The notes beneath the pieces were generated by a model. It did no database searches, had not been told where the DNA came from, and saw only the letters and a list, made by a program, of their open reading frames with translations. From the NCBI RefSeq assembly GCF_007993735.1, contig NZ_CP042453.1, forward strand, positions 1,550,001 through 1,614,000: a DNA stretch of 64,000 bases, written 5' to 3'. The position numbers and the translations under genes are program-made. Origin of the DNA: Arenimonas daejeonensis. GTDB lineage: Bacteria > Pseudomonadota > Gammaproteobacteria > Xanthomonadales > Xanthomonadaceae. Positions 40,471 through 51,034 of this stretch are shown piece after piece. Position 1 is the first letter of the stretch, and each line of letters begins with the position of its first letter.

Positions 40471-41052
40471 ATGCCAGCCGACAAGCCGGTTTCTGAACTC
40501 GACCCGTCTTTATTTCAGGCGGGCTTGGAAGCGATGGAACGAGGGATTGCAGAGGCGGATCGCCGCGCGAAAGGCGAGTTCGATGGGCTGCTCGGATCAT
40601 TGGACCCCGGGGGCTCGAGGCTGTTGCGGGACATCGTTGACGAGCTGCGCAGCGTCCTGCTCGACCGTTACGGCGATGAGGAAGCGCGGGCGCTCATTGC
40701 CGAATTCGAGCCGCAGCCCGGCTATCGAAACATGCCGGTCGTTCCGGACGACGTGGATCTGGCGCTCCGGCTGCTCAACCTGGTTGCCAGTGCATTGCGA
40801 TGCGAGCCTGAACGTCGCCAAGAGTTGTTCCTCGGCCCGCGCGATGCCCGCCGGCAACAGGGAACGCGGAAGCCGAAGCGCCCCCAAGTGAATGAATGGA
40901 TCGAACGCCAGCTTCGGCGACAACCCGGTGCCAAATCCCCAGACCTGTGGTCACGACGGCCGGACTGGATGGAAGAACAGGTCGGATACGACCGGTTCTC
41001 GAGGCGCGTGAGTGATGTCCGCAAACTGTTGAAATGCGTCGCAAGTAAATAG
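40471..41052 (+). CDS. Hypothetical protein of element 2
   Basis: 193 residues, acidic then basic, helical (MPADKPVSELDPSLFQAGLEAMERGIAEADRRAKGEFDGLL; C-terminal EEQVGYDRFSRRVSDVRKLLKCV). No recognised domain. 11 bases after the integrase and in the same direction, so probably co-transcribed. Confidence 0.6.
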   Translation: MPADKPVSELDPSLFQAGLEAMERGIAEADRRAKGEFDGLLGSLDPGGSRLLRDIVDELRSVLLDRYGDEEARALIAEFEPQPGYRNMPVVPDDVDLALRLLNLVASALRCEPERRQELFLGPRDARRQQGTRKPKRPQVNEWIERQLRRQPGAKSPDLWSRRPDWMEEQVGYDRFSRRVSDVRKLLKCVASK

Positions 41053-41116
41053 CGACGGAATGCCGGCCGAGAGTTCACTGGCGCCCGCTTTGTTCCCGGG
41101 CATCCAAGGAGAACCC

Positions 41117-41344
41117 ATGTCCCGCATCATTCCCGCCCTCGAGACCAAGCTGCTTCGCCTTCCTGCGGTCATCCGGCGGACCGGTCTCAGCCGCTCGTCG
41201 CTGTACCGGCGGGTGTCCGCCGGCACCTTTCCTGCGCCGGTCAAGATCGGCGAGCGCTCCTGCGCCTGGGCGAGCCACGAGGTTGACGCCTGGATCGCCG
41301 CGACGATCGCCAAGCGTGACGGTGGCGGCCGTGTCGCCCGCTGA
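41117..41344 (+). CDS. AlpA-family regulator/excisionase
   Basis: 75 residues: LRLPAVIRRTGLSRSSLYRRVSAGTFPAPVKIGERSCAWASHEVDAWIAATIAKR, the classic AlpA winged helix. Good ribosome-binding site AAGGAGAACCC. Controls excision or downstream genes in related elements. It overlaps the following Rep-like frame. Confidence 0.92.
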   Translation: MSRIIPALETKLLRLPAVIRRTGLSRSSLYRRVSAGTFPAPVKIGERSCAWASHEVDAWIAATIAKRDGGGRVAR

Positions 41345-41818
41345 CGGCAACTCCACCGCCACTGGTGTCCGAAAGGCGGTCAAACGGCGCCAGAAGGCCA
41401 AGGGGCGGATAACCTCGGGAACCTACTTCCTGATCCCCACCGTGGTGCTGGATTCGCCCGCCTTTTGCTCGTTGAGCACTAAGGCGAAGGCGTTGTTGCT
41501 TGATATGGGCGCCCAGATTCGCGGCCGCCACAACAATGGCGACATCTCGGCGACCTACAACATGCTGCGGAAGCGGGGTTGGTGCTCAAGGACACGATCG
41601 GCAATGCGCTCGCCGAACTCCTGGAAAAGGGCTTGATCGAAAAGACCCGGCAAGGCTTTCTCCGGCGCTGCAGTCTGTTTGCCTTCACCTGGTGGGGCAT
41701 CGAGGACCCCCAGGGCAAGTTGGACATATCGCCGAACCCGGTCCCGTCGAACCTTTGGCAGCGCTACAAGAAAAACGCGAAGCCCACCCCGACCAGCGGG
41801 GCAAAGCTGCCCCGGTAG
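41331..41818 (+). CDS. Putative winged-helix Rep-like protein (frameshifted)
   Basis: About 162 residues from GTG once corrected: GRITSGTYFLIPTVVLDSPAFCSLSTKAKALLLDMGAQIRGRHNNGDISATYNMLRKRGW, then VLKDTIGNALAELLEKGLIEKTRQG, and WWGIEDPQGKLDISPNPVPSNLWQRYKK. One G is missing at 41578-41582 (GGTTGGTGCTC). The order 'two helices, recognition helix, wing' and position after alpA suggest a replication or regulatory protein; I do not recognise a named family with certainty. Confidence 0.65.
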
Positions 41819-42022
41819 TCGGGCCAAATCGGCTTCCGGGACAACTTCCATCGTAGATATGCCCCGGCCACCGGGCCATGCCGGCGCATTCCTTGTCTTG
41901 TTTGCCCCGGTAGTCGTACCCCTTCTAAGAATCTCCATGTGCGGAGCACGTGCGGGAGCGCGGCGCCAGCTAGCTTGAGCCGAACAGTGTGTGGTCGCCC
42001 GGCCCCGGAGTTTTGACAGCAG

Positions 42023-42230
42023 TACGCGCACGCGCGCGTGCGCGCGCGAAGCGGTGATGTTGTGGACGGCCGCTCGGCACCGGCGGCGGCGGCTGTCTTT
42101 GCCGGACGCTTCGCGCGCGCGCGCGAGGCAGGACGAGGGAGACGCGCTGGCGGGCGGGTCGCTATTCGAGTCCCGGTGGGGCCGACCCTAACCGACATCA
42201 TCGCGGAACGCTTCGCGCGCGCGCGCGAGG
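42023..42230. repeat. Alternating CG tracts and GCTTCGCGCG repeats
   Basis: The gap between the Rep-like gene and the ynfA remnant contains a 27-base uninterrupted pyrimidine-purine alternation (42023-42049, mostly CG) ending in GCGCGAAGC, and two direct copies of CTTCGCGCGCGCGCGCGAGG (about 42109-42128 and 42211-42230) in the opposite sense. No convincing gene covers 41819-42292. Candidate Z-DNA or protein-binding repeats. Confidence 0.6.
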
Positions 42231-42292
42231 TGCCGGCTGCTGGTGGGGCGCAGCAGGTGCCGTCCGGACGCCGTTGCCGCCTGCGCGGCCAG

Positions 42293-42436
42293 GGGATACT
42301 CGACCGTTGGGTCGGAATCGCGCTCGCCTGGCTATGGGCCGTCGATGGGGTGCGCCCCACGTGGACGGACTGGCTAGGCGTCGGCCTGTGTCTGACGGGT
42401 GCGACGGTGATCATCCTGGGATCCCGTCCCCACTGA
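42293..42436 (+). pseudogene. 3' remnant of a YnfA (UPF0060) membrane-protein gene
   Basis: The last 47 codons read GILDRWVGIALAWLWAVDGVRPTWTDWLGVGLCLTGATVIILGSRPH, closely resembling the end of YnfA (WLWxVEGVRPxxWDxxGxxxCLxGAxII). The first half of the protein is absent and the reading frame upstream runs into the CG-repeat zone. It probably marks a recombination junction where the metal cargo joined the element. Confidence 0.75.
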
Positions 42437-42489
42437 CAGGGCGAACACTTGCCCCACGACCGGCACCCCAACGAGAAGGATCAGGGCTG

Positions 42490-44485
42490 TCAGCGATCCC
42501 GATAGGCAAGCAATCGCAGCGCGTTGGCCACCACCAAAAGGGTCGAGCCTTCGTGGAAAAGGACCGCTACCCCCATTCGCATGCCCAGTATCGTCGCCGG
42601 AATCAGGATTGCGACCATGCCCAGGCTCGCCCACAGGTTCTGGCGGATGATGCGCCGCGTCCGGCGGCTCAGTCCCACCACAAACGGCAGATGCTCAAGC
42701 TTGTCGCCCATCAGGGCCACGTCCGCCGTCTCGAGCGCGACGTCCGAGCCAGCAGCACCCATGGCGATGCCGACCGATGCGCTGGCTAGGGCGGGGGCGT
42801 CGTTGACGCCATCGCCCACCATCGCGACCTCGCCTTCGGCACGCAGCGCCTTGATCGCCTTGACCTTGTCCTCGGGCATCAGGTCGCCGTAGGCCCGGTC
42901 AATGCCCACGCTGGCGGCCACGGCGTCTGCGACCCGCTGGTTGTCGCCGGAGAGCATCACCAGCCGGGTCATGCCCAGCTCGCGGAGCCTGACCATCACC
43001 GCCTTGGCCGCTTCTCGAGGTGTGTCCATCAGGCCGACGGCTCCAAGGTAGCGGTCGCCTTGGCGGACGACAAACACAGTCCGGCCCTGCTGCTCCAAAT
43101 CGAGCACTTTTGCGGTCAGTGATGCCGGCAAGCCGGGGCCACCGATGTCGTCGAAGAGGCTCTTCTTGCCCAGGTAGACCAGCAGGCCTGCCACGCTGGC
43201 CTTCAAGCCTCGGCCGGTGAGGCTCTCCAAATCCGTCGCCTGAGGTACATGAACGGAGCCCAGGCGTACTGAGCCATCCCTAACCACAGCGGCGGCCAAG
43301 GGATGGTCGCTCAGGCGCTCTACGGCAACGGCCACGCCCCAGGAGTTCCTGCTCCGTCACGCCGTCGGCGGGAATGACGTCCGTAACCTGCGGCCGTCCC
43401 TCGGTCAGCGTGCCGGTCTTGTCGAAAGCCAGGGCGTGCAGGACACCCAGCCGTTCCAGCGGGCCGCCTCCTTTGATCAGGACGCCACCCCTCGCTGCGC
43501 GGGCGACGCCGCTCAGCACCGCACTGGGTGTGGAGATCGCCAACGCACACGGGCTGGCGGCGACCAGCACGGCCATCGCCCGGTAGAAGGTGGCGCTGAA
43601 CGGCTCATCCACCACAAAGCCGGCGAACAACAGCAAGCCCACCAGGACCAGCACCGAGGGAACGAAAATCTTCTGGAAGCGATCGGTGAAAAGCTGCGTT
43701 GGCGATTTCTGGTTCTCCGCCGAGCGCACCAGTTCCACGACCCGTGCGAGCGTGCTCTGGCTGGCGAGGCGCGTGACCTCGATTTCCAGCACCTTGCCCT
43801 GGTTGATGGTGCCGGCGAAGACGCGATGTTCGGGCCCGACCGCGTCGGGGCGTTGCCTTGCCTCGGACGCGTCCACGACCGGCCGCTTGTCGACCGGAAC
43901 GCTTTCACCCGTGATGGCGGCTTGGTCGATGCTGCTCTCACCAAGTACGACGAACCCGTCCGCTGCCACCCGCTCGTCGGGTTTGACCACGATGACGTCG
44001 CCGAGCACCAGGCTGTCCACGGAGACTTCGACCAGGTCCTCGCCACGGCGCACAAGCGCCGTTTCCGGACGCAGGTCCGCCAGTGCCTCGATGGCGCGAC
44101 GGGCGCGGCCCATCGCGTAGTTCTCAAGCGCATGGCCGAGACTGAACAGGAACAGCAGCAACGCGCCCTCGGCCCATTGGCCAAGGACCGCGGCGCCCGC
44201 GGCCGCCACGATCATCAGGGAATCGATCTTCAACTCGCGGTGCCGCAGGTTCTCGATCGCTTCGCGCACGGTGAAGAACCCGCCTGCCGCATAGGCCAGC
44301 AGCAGCAAGATGAAGGGACCGGTGGCACCGTCCCCCTGTGTTCGACCCCAGGCCCAGCCGGCCAGGAGGAAGGCGCCGGAGGCCAGGGAAAAAAATGATC
44401 TCGGCGCGGCCCGCCCAAGGGCCCCCGCTGCCGTGATCGTGGTTGTGTCCCGCGCTAGCCGCCGGGGAGGCGTGGTATCACTCAT
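42490..44485 (-). CDS. czcP: P1B-4-type metal ATPase (CzcP/CtpD-like), frameshifted
   Basis: About 664 residues. No N-terminal HMA domain. TGES loop, transport motif AASPCALAISTPSAVL (SPC, not CPC), DKTGTLTEG, SDHPLA, GDGVNDAPAL, and the last-helix motif FHEGSTLLVVANALRLL. SPC plus HEGST are the marks of P1B-4 pumps for Zn/Co/Fe-like divalent metals. One extra base at 43337-43340 splits the frame after VTEQELLG. It is the last gene of the czc operon, 77 bases after the PII-like gene. Confidence 0.88.
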
Positions 44486-44562
44486 CGGAAATTCCTCGAA
44501 CGTGGATACTGCAGGCGCGCTCCGTCGGAGCGCGCCTGCCTCGTGGCCTTCGTCGTGCTGGG

Positions 44563-44892
44563 CTAGGCCGGCACGTCCGCCCGGTCGATCAGCAGCACAT
44601 CGTCGATGGAACTGGTGAAGATCCATCCGGCATTCACTTGCCCGGTGCGGCCGTGCTGCCGGATCAACGCAATGATCGCGTCGACCCGCTCGTCCTCGCA
44701 GAACACGTCGAGCTGGATCTCCTGGGTCACCCGTTCACCCAGTTCGACCGAGTAGTCCTGCTCGCGGGCACTGGAGGCGCGCAACAAGCCGCGGGCCTGC
44801 ACCACGCTCAGGCGCCGCTCACCTGCGGCCTCCAGAGCGTGCACGATGTCGCTCATCCGATGGGCGTGCAGCAAGGCAGTGATGCGCTTCAT
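44563..44892 (-). CDS. PII-like protein linked to CzcA
   Basis: 109 residues (MKRITALLHAHRMSDIVHALEAAGERRLSVVQARGLLRASSAREQDYSVELGERVTQEIQLDVFCEDERVDAIIALIRQHGRTGQVNAGWIFTSSIDDVLLI). Two beta-alpha-beta halves as in PII/GlnB, with the VDAIIALIRQHGRTG.. GxGWIF-like second half; no GlnB T-loop uridylylation Tyr region. The ATG overlaps the czcA stop (ATGA). Likely a nucleotide- or metal-sensing modulator of the pump; inference. Confidence 0.8.
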   Translation of the reverse strand: MKRITALLHAHRMSDIVHALEAAGERRLSVVQARGLLRASSAREQDYSVELGERVTQEIQLDVFCEDERVDAIIALIRQHGRTGQVNAGWIFTSSIDDVLLIDRADVPA

Positions 44893-47800
44893 GGCGTGGC
44901 CTCCGGGTTCTTGCGTTCGGCGCGGGTTTCCAGCCACTCGTAGAGCACGGGCAGCAGGAACAGGGTCAGCAGGGTGGCGCTGAGCAGGCCGCCCACGACC
45001 ACGGTGGCCAGCGGGCGCTGGGTCTCGGCACCCACGCCGCTGGAGATCAACATCGGGACCAGGCCCAGGATCGCTACGCTGGCAGTCATCAACACCGGTC
45101 GCAGCCTGAGGGCCGTGCCTTGCAGGACAGCCTCACGCACCGAGAGCCCGCGTTCCCGCTGCTCGTTGAGGAAGCTCACGAGCACGATGCCGTTGAGCAT
45201 GGCTACGCCGAACACCGCGATGAACCCGATGGCCGAGGGCACCGACAGGTACTGGCCGGTCAGGAACAAGGCCAGCAGGCCGCCAATGGTCGCGAAGGGC
45301 ACGTTGGCCAGGATCAGGGCCGCGAACTTGATCGAGTTGAACGCGGTGTACAGCAGCACGAAGATGAAGAAAATCGTGATGGGCACGATCAGGCTCAGCT
45401 TCGCCAGCGCTCGCTGCTGGTTCTCGAACGCACCGCCCCACTCGATCCAATAGCCGGGCGGCAGGTCCACCTGCGATTCGATCGCGGCCGTCGCATCGGC
45501 CACGAACCCATCGACGTCCCGGCCCCGCACGTCCATCTGGATCACCGCGTAGCGCTGCAGCTGCTCGCGGCGGATGAACGAGTAACCCTCGGCCACCGAG
45601 ACCGTCGCAACCTCGGAAAGCGGCACCAGCGCCCCCGACGCGGCCTTGAGGGGGATCCGTCGCAGGGCTTCGACCGAACTGCGCGTGCCGTCATCGAGGC
45701 GCACGGAGATGTCGAACCGCCGCACGCCGTCGAGCAGCACGCTGACCGGTTCGCCACCCAGGCCATTGCGCACGATGGTCAGCACTTCCTCGGCGTTCAT
45801 GCCGTGCCGGGCCAACTCGGCCCGATCCACCTCGATGCGGATCTGAGGTTTGCCCAGGTTCGCTTCCAGCGACAGGTCGGCCACCCCGTCGATCCCTGCC
45901 AGTACCGGCTTGAGCTGGCTGCTGAGGCGATCGAGTTCGGCCAGGTCTTCCCCGTAGAGCTTGAGCGCCAGGGTCGCGCGGACGCCGGAGATCAGCTCTT
46001 CCACGCGCATCTGGATCGGCTGGGTGTAACCGGGCACCACGTTGGGCACGACCTCCTCCAGCGTCTCCTGCATGGCCTCCTCGAGATCCTTGATTGAGCG
46101 TCCCGTAGTCCAGTCCTCCTCGGGCGTCAGCGCCGTGTAGATCTCCATGTAGTTGACGTCGGCGGTCTCGCCCTTTTCGGCGCGGCCGATCATGGCGAGC
46201 GTCGTCTGCACTTCCGGGAACTTCTTGAAGGCCTCGGCAATGACATTGCTGGTGCGGATCGACTCATCCAGGGACGTCGACGGGATGCCCGTCACCCGCC
46301 ACATGATCGAACCCTCCTGCAGCTGGGGCATGAACTCCTTGCCAAGGAACGGAAAGAGCCCCAAGGCCAGCACCAGCGCCACGGAAGCCGTGATCACCAC
46401 GGCGCGTTTCGCGGAAAGGGCGCGCTCCAGCAGCGGGCGATAGCGCCGCTTGAGGAAGGCCACCAGGCGGGTGTCCTTCTCTTCCTTGGGCTTGAGGATC
46501 ATGGCCGCCAGGACCGGGATCAGCGTCAGGCTCAGCAGCATCGAGCCGGCCATCGCGAACGCGATGGTGAAGGCCATGGGCTTGAACAGCTTGCCCTCCA
46601 GGCCCTCGAGGCTGAACAGCGGCAGGAACACCACGATGATGATCAGGATCGCAAACGAGATGGGATTGGCCACTTCCTTGGCCGCCGCCAGCACCGCCGA
46701 GGTCCGATCCACCTTCTCTCCGTGGGTGTGTCGCTCGGCCATGATGCGGTAGGCGTTCTCCACCATCACCACGGCGCCATCCACCATCATGCCGATACCG
46801 ATGGCCAGGCCCGCCAGCGACATCAAATTGGCCGACAGCCCGAACTGGCCCATGCCGATGAAGGCCATCAGCATCGCCAGCGGCAGGGTCACAATCACGA
46901 CCAGCGCCGAGCGCAATTCGCCCAGGAACAGGAACAGCACGATCGCCACCAGGATCGAACCCTCGATCAGGGCCCGCGTTGCCGTGCCTACCGCCTTGTT
47001 GACCAGGTCGGTACGCTCGTAGATCGGGCGCACGACCATGCCCTCGGGCAGCGCGTCCTGGACCGTGGCCAGCTTGGCCTTGACGGCCTCGACCACATCC
47101 TTGGCGTTCTCGCCGATGCGGGACAGTGCCATGCCCAGCACGACTTCCTCGCCATCGCGCGTCACCGCGCCAAAGCGCGGCGCCGGCGATTCGATGATCC
47201 GGGCGACGTCACGCATGTAGACCGGCACGCCGTCCTCGGACTTGAGGACGATCGCCCCGATATCCTCGGTCGAGGACAGCAGGCCCAGGCCACGCACCAG
47301 GTACTGTTCGCGGCCCACATCCATCACGTTGCCGCCGACCTGGCCGTTGTTTGCGGGCAGCGCCGCAATCACATCGGCAAAGCCAAGGCCACGGGCGTAC
47401 AACCGCTGCGGATCGATCCGAACCTGGTACTCGCGCTCACCGCCGCCCCAGGAACTGACATCGTCTACGCCCGGCGCCGTGCGCAGGATCAGTCGCACGG
47501 TCCACTCCTGCCAGGTACGCAGGTCCATGTCGGTGATCTGTTCCTTGCTCACGCCCGGGGCGCGCTCGACCGTGTACCAGAAAACCTGGCCCAGCCCCGA
47601 GCTGTTCGGACCCATGCTGGGCTTGCCGTAACCCTCGGGCAGACGGTCGCCGATTTCCTGCAGCCGCTCATTGACCAGCTGCCGAGCGAAGTAGATCTCC
47701 ATATCGTCCTCGAAATAGACGGACACGTAGGAAAGACCAAACAGGCTTACCGAGCGGATTTCCTGCACCTTGGGCAGGCCCGCCAACGCGGACTCCACCG

Positions 47801-48000
47801 GGGTGGTCAACAGCAACTCGACGTCTTCTGCCGCCAGGCCCGGGGATTCGGTGTAGATGTTCACCTGCGCCGGGGTGACGTCCGGGAAGGCGTCGATGGG
47901 AACGTCACGAACCGCGCGCAGTCCAGGAAGGCGACGACGGCGAAAATGATCAGACCAGGAACTTGTAGCGCAGGGAGAGTTCGACCAGGCGATTCAGCAT
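44889..48000 (-). CDS. czcA: CzcA-type heavy-metal RND transporter (frameshifts near N-terminus)
   Basis: About 1,037 residues. MLNRLVELSLRYKFLV begins TM1. After two frame breaks (47925-47965), the protein continues NIYTESPGLAAEDVELLLTTPVE. Heavy-metal RND motif GIGMMVDGAVVMVENAYRI in TM4; end VFGVAMLNGIVLVSFLNEQRERG...LPVLYEWLE. The GMMVDGAVVM Asp is present and no second acidic pair is evident, so divalent-metal specificity (Zn/Co/Cd) is inferred from the neighbouring CDF and P1B-4 genes. Confidence 0.9.
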
Positions 48001-48030
48001 GGCGCACCTCCGCGGTCGACGACATGGGCG

Positions 48031-49262
48031 TCAATGCGCATGACCTTCTCCCAGTTGCGCCTTGAGCATCTGGGCCTTGAGCACGTAGGCGCCCTCCACG
48101 ACCACCCGGTCGCCGATGACCAGGCCGTCGGCGATGACGGTATGGTCGCCGACCACCGGGCCGGGACGAACTGCCACGGGCACCAGGGGCGCCATCGGTC
48201 TCCTTGAAGACCACGTTCTCGCCCTCCAACTGCAACAGCGCCGCCGTCGGCACTGCCAGCTGCGGGTCGCTGCCACCGCCGGCATCGAGATAGACCTCGA
48301 CGTAGTCCCCGCCGTGAAGGCGATCGCCCTCGTTCGCTACTTCAATTCGCACCAGCGCCGTCCGGGTGTTCTCGGAAGTGCGGTGGGCGCGCTGCACCAC
48401 CTTGCCGGGCAGTCGCACCTGGCCCAGCACCACCTGCGCAGTGCTGTCGATGGCGATGCGGCGGGCTTGCTCGGCCGGCAGCGTGGCATCCACCCACACC
48501 ACCGACTCATCGACCAGGCGGAACAGCGTGCGGCCTGGCTCGATCCGCTCGCCGACGACGAAAGCGTCCTCGGTCAGGCGTCCGGCGTGCGGCGCGGTCA
48601 GTGTGAACTCGCCGTTGGACCGGCCCGTGGCCGTGCCAGGCAAGCCGTAGGCCCGCGCCGTCGCACGTGCCTGCTCGACGGTGACCTGGGCTTCCTATGG
48701 TAGCGGCGGCCCGACACGGCTTCGCGTCCCAAGGGATTGAACGCGCTTCCAATCCTGCTCGGCGATGGCCAGCGCCCCTTGGGCTTGGGCCACCTCCACG
48801 GACGACAGCGTCACCAGTGGCGCGCCGGCGGCCACTTCGTCGCCCAGCTTGGCATGGCGGCGGACCACCAGGCGCCTCGACCCGCGGCGTGATCAGGGTG
48901 GTGCCGTAGGCGTTGTCCAGGACTTCACCCGGGGCCTGCAGCGGTTCGCTCAGTGAACGCGCATCCAGGGTCGCCAGCTTGATGCCGGCTGCTTCCAGCG
49001 CGGCCGCGTCCATGCGAACCGGTTCCGCGCCTTCTTCCGCCTCATCGTGGCCGGCCTCTTCGTCATGCCCGGCCTCATCGCCGTGGCCCGCCTCTTCCTG
49101 GCCTGCCTCGTCGGCATGTTCAGCGTCTTCGCCGCGTGGCGTGCTCGTGTCGGCGGCCACGGCCTTGGGTGAAGGCGTCGCGGCGGGCTCGGCGCCACAG
49201 CCTGCCAAGGACAGGACCAGGACCGCACCGGCGGGAATCAACAGGTAGTTTTTCGGGTTCAT
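48031..49262 (-). CDS. czcB: CzcB-type periplasmic adaptor, lipoprotein (several frameshifts)
   Basis: Lipoprotein signal MNPKNYLLIPAGAVLVLSLAGCGAE; then a His/Glu-rich linker (EEAGHGDEAGHDEEAGHDEAEEG) likely to bind metal. Lipoyl/barrel-sandwich halves (SLSEPLQAPGEVLDNAYGTTLITPRV; FTLTAPHAGRLTEDAFVVGERIEPG), beta-barrel VWVDATLPAEQARRIAIDSTAQVVLGQ, C-terminal PVVGDHTVIADGLVIGDRVVVEGAYVLKAQ. Breaks near 48195, 48690 and 48885 need single-base corrections. Start overlaps the czcC stop by four bases. Confidence 0.85.
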
Positions 49263-50551
49263 CGCGAAGTTTCTCCAGTCGCGTCATTCATTCCGAGCCA
49301 GGCTTCGAGCTGGCCGGTGGCGGCGAGGTAATCGGTGGCGCGGCGCCAGAGCTGACCTTCCAGCGCGGCACCGGCAAGGGCGGTATCCAGGGTCTGCTTG
49401 AGCTGCAGCAGGTAGTCGGCGGTCGAGAGCTCGCCGGCGCGCCAGAGGCGTTCCAGCAGTTCGGCGCGCTTTTCGACATCGGTCCCGGTGCTTTGGCTCC
49501 AGCGGGTAAAGGCCCGACGGACCGCGGCATAACTGGCTGCCGTGCGCTGGGCCCGCGAGGCCAACTGCGCCCCGGTGATGTCGGCCTGGGCTGCTGCGGC
49601 ATCGGCATCGGCAAGCGCGGCCACGACCTCGGCCCGGTAGGGGTTGCGCACGAACAGCGGCACGCTGAGCGACACGCCCACCACGTTGTCCGAGACCGGG
49701 CCGAAGTCGATGCGGCCGCCCGTGAGTGCAAGCGTCGGGTCCGGAACCCGGTTACGTTGGGCGACGGTGACTTGACGTGTCGCTCCTTCGGACTGGGCCT
49801 GAGCGATCTGCCATTCCGGCAAGGCCTCCCAGGTCGTGGGTGGGGGCGTCACGTCCGGCAGCGCCTGCGACCACGCCGCGTCAGAGGCCACGGCATCGGG
49901 TTGTCCGCCCACGTTGCGGAAGGCTTCCTCGGCCTCGGCGGCTTCGGCCAGCAGCGCCGCCTGTTCCGCTTCGGCTTCATCGCGGGCCAGCCGGGCCAGG
50001 TCCCGTTCGAGGGAGGAGATGTCGCCCACGCCGAACTGCTTGTCGGCCAGATCGGCAAATCGGGAGATCAGCGCCAGGCGTTGCTCGCCTTGCTGCACAC
50101 GCCGTGACGCGCTTTGCCAATCCGCCCAACCCACAAGCCAGGCGGCCACGAAATCACGGCGACTGAGCCGGGCCTGGGCCACCGCAATGTCCAGCTGCGA
50201 CGCGGCCGCATCGCGCCGGGCACGACGTTTGCCGCTCAGGTCCAGCGCCAGGCTGACGCCGGCGGTGGTGGTGCGGTCTGTGCCTTCGTCCTCGGCCGCA
50301 AACTCGAGCTCGGGGTTGTACAACGGGCGGCCGGCGGCGTCGGCGCGGGCGCGGGCGGCGGCCAAGGTAGCGTCTGTGGCCCGGGCGCTGGGATGGGCGC
50401 GCCAGGCCGCGGTGACGGCATCGCGCAACGCGATGGGAGACGCCGCGGGCGCGGCGGCATGGATGGGCGCGGCCAACGCGCCCGCCAGGAGCAGAACGAT
50501 CGTCGGCAACGACACGACGCGCAAGCGTCGCGGGGGAGGTATCAAACGCAT
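49259..50551 (-). CDS. czcC: CzcC-type outer-membrane factor
   Basis: 430 residues from MRLIPPPRRLRVVSLPTIVLLLAGALAAPIHAAAPA (signal peptide). Two OEP repeats: AAWRAHPSARATDATLAAARARADAAGRPLYNPELEFAAEDE and RNRVPDPTLALTGGRIDFGPVSDNVVGVSLSVPLF. Intact. TolC-family outer-membrane channel for CzcBA. An upstream in-frame start at 50572 is less likely. Confidence 0.92.
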   Translation of the reverse strand: MRLIPPPRRLRVVSLPTIVLLLAGALAAPIHAAAPAASPIALRDAVTAAWRAHPSARATDATLAAARARADAAGRPLYNPELEFAAEDEGTDRTTTAGVSLALDLSGKRRARRDAAASQLDIAVAQARLSRRDFVAAWLVGWADWQSASRRVQQGEQRLALISRFADLADKQFGVGDISSLERDLARLARDEAEAEQAALLAEAAEAEEAFRNVGGQPDAVASDAAWSQALPDVTPPPTTWEALPEWQIAQAQSEGATRQVTVAQRNRVPDPTLALTGGRIDFGPVSDNVVGVSLSVPLFVRNPYRAEVVAALADADAAAAQADITGAQLASRAQRTAASYAAVRRAFTRWSQSTGTDVEKRAELLERLWRAGELSTADYLLQLKQTLDTALAGAALEGQLWRRATDYLAATGQLEAWLGMNDATGETSR

Positions 50552-50616
50552 GGAAACATCCTCTGAGCACACGTCGACCCCGACGCCTCGGCGTCAGGGA
50601 GCGAAAACGAGAGGGC

Positions 50617-50981
50617 TCAGAGAATGGGAGGGCGGAGCTCGTTGCGTGCAGCGCCAATCGGCATGGCGACGGGCGGGAGCAGGACGCGGGGCATGGCGGG
50701 CGGCCCCGCCAGGGTGACCATCACCGGCGGCAAGGCCGCCGCATGGTGACAATGGCAATCCAGGCAACCGCCTGCCGCATGCGAGAGGAGCGACGAAGGA
50801 TCGTCCGCCTCCGACGCGTCGGCCGGCACGACGGTATCCGTCGCCGGCAGGTCGGTACTTGTCACCCCCAGGGGCTGCCCTGCATCTCATCCACCGTGCA
50901 GGCCGCGACCATCCCGACCTTGAGCAGGAAGACCAACAGCACCCACGCGGCCACCCGCGCGGACGCGCGGAGTCGGGCCAT
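50617..50981 (-). CDS. Small secreted Cys/His-rich protein (CzcI-like), frameshifted
   Basis: MARLRASARVAAWVLLVFLLKVGMVAACTVDEMQGSP (signal peptide), then in another frame SLLSHAAGGCLDCHCHHAAALPPVMV and a Pro-rich end. The frame changes at the GGGGG near 50868-50873. Size, position upstream of czcC and the CxxCHCHH cluster fit CzcI-type periplasmic regulators or metal carriers. Parallel to the small protein upstream of cusC. Confidence 0.6.
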
Positions 50982-51034
50982 CAGCAGGGGACGGGGGATC
51001 GCGGCATGCGCGGAGGTATCGGATCGCGTCGGGG

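Noticed and set aside
42038..42436. A complete 132-residue membrane protein
   Set aside because: Only its last 47 residues look like a real family (YnfA); the rest is encoded by CG repeats.
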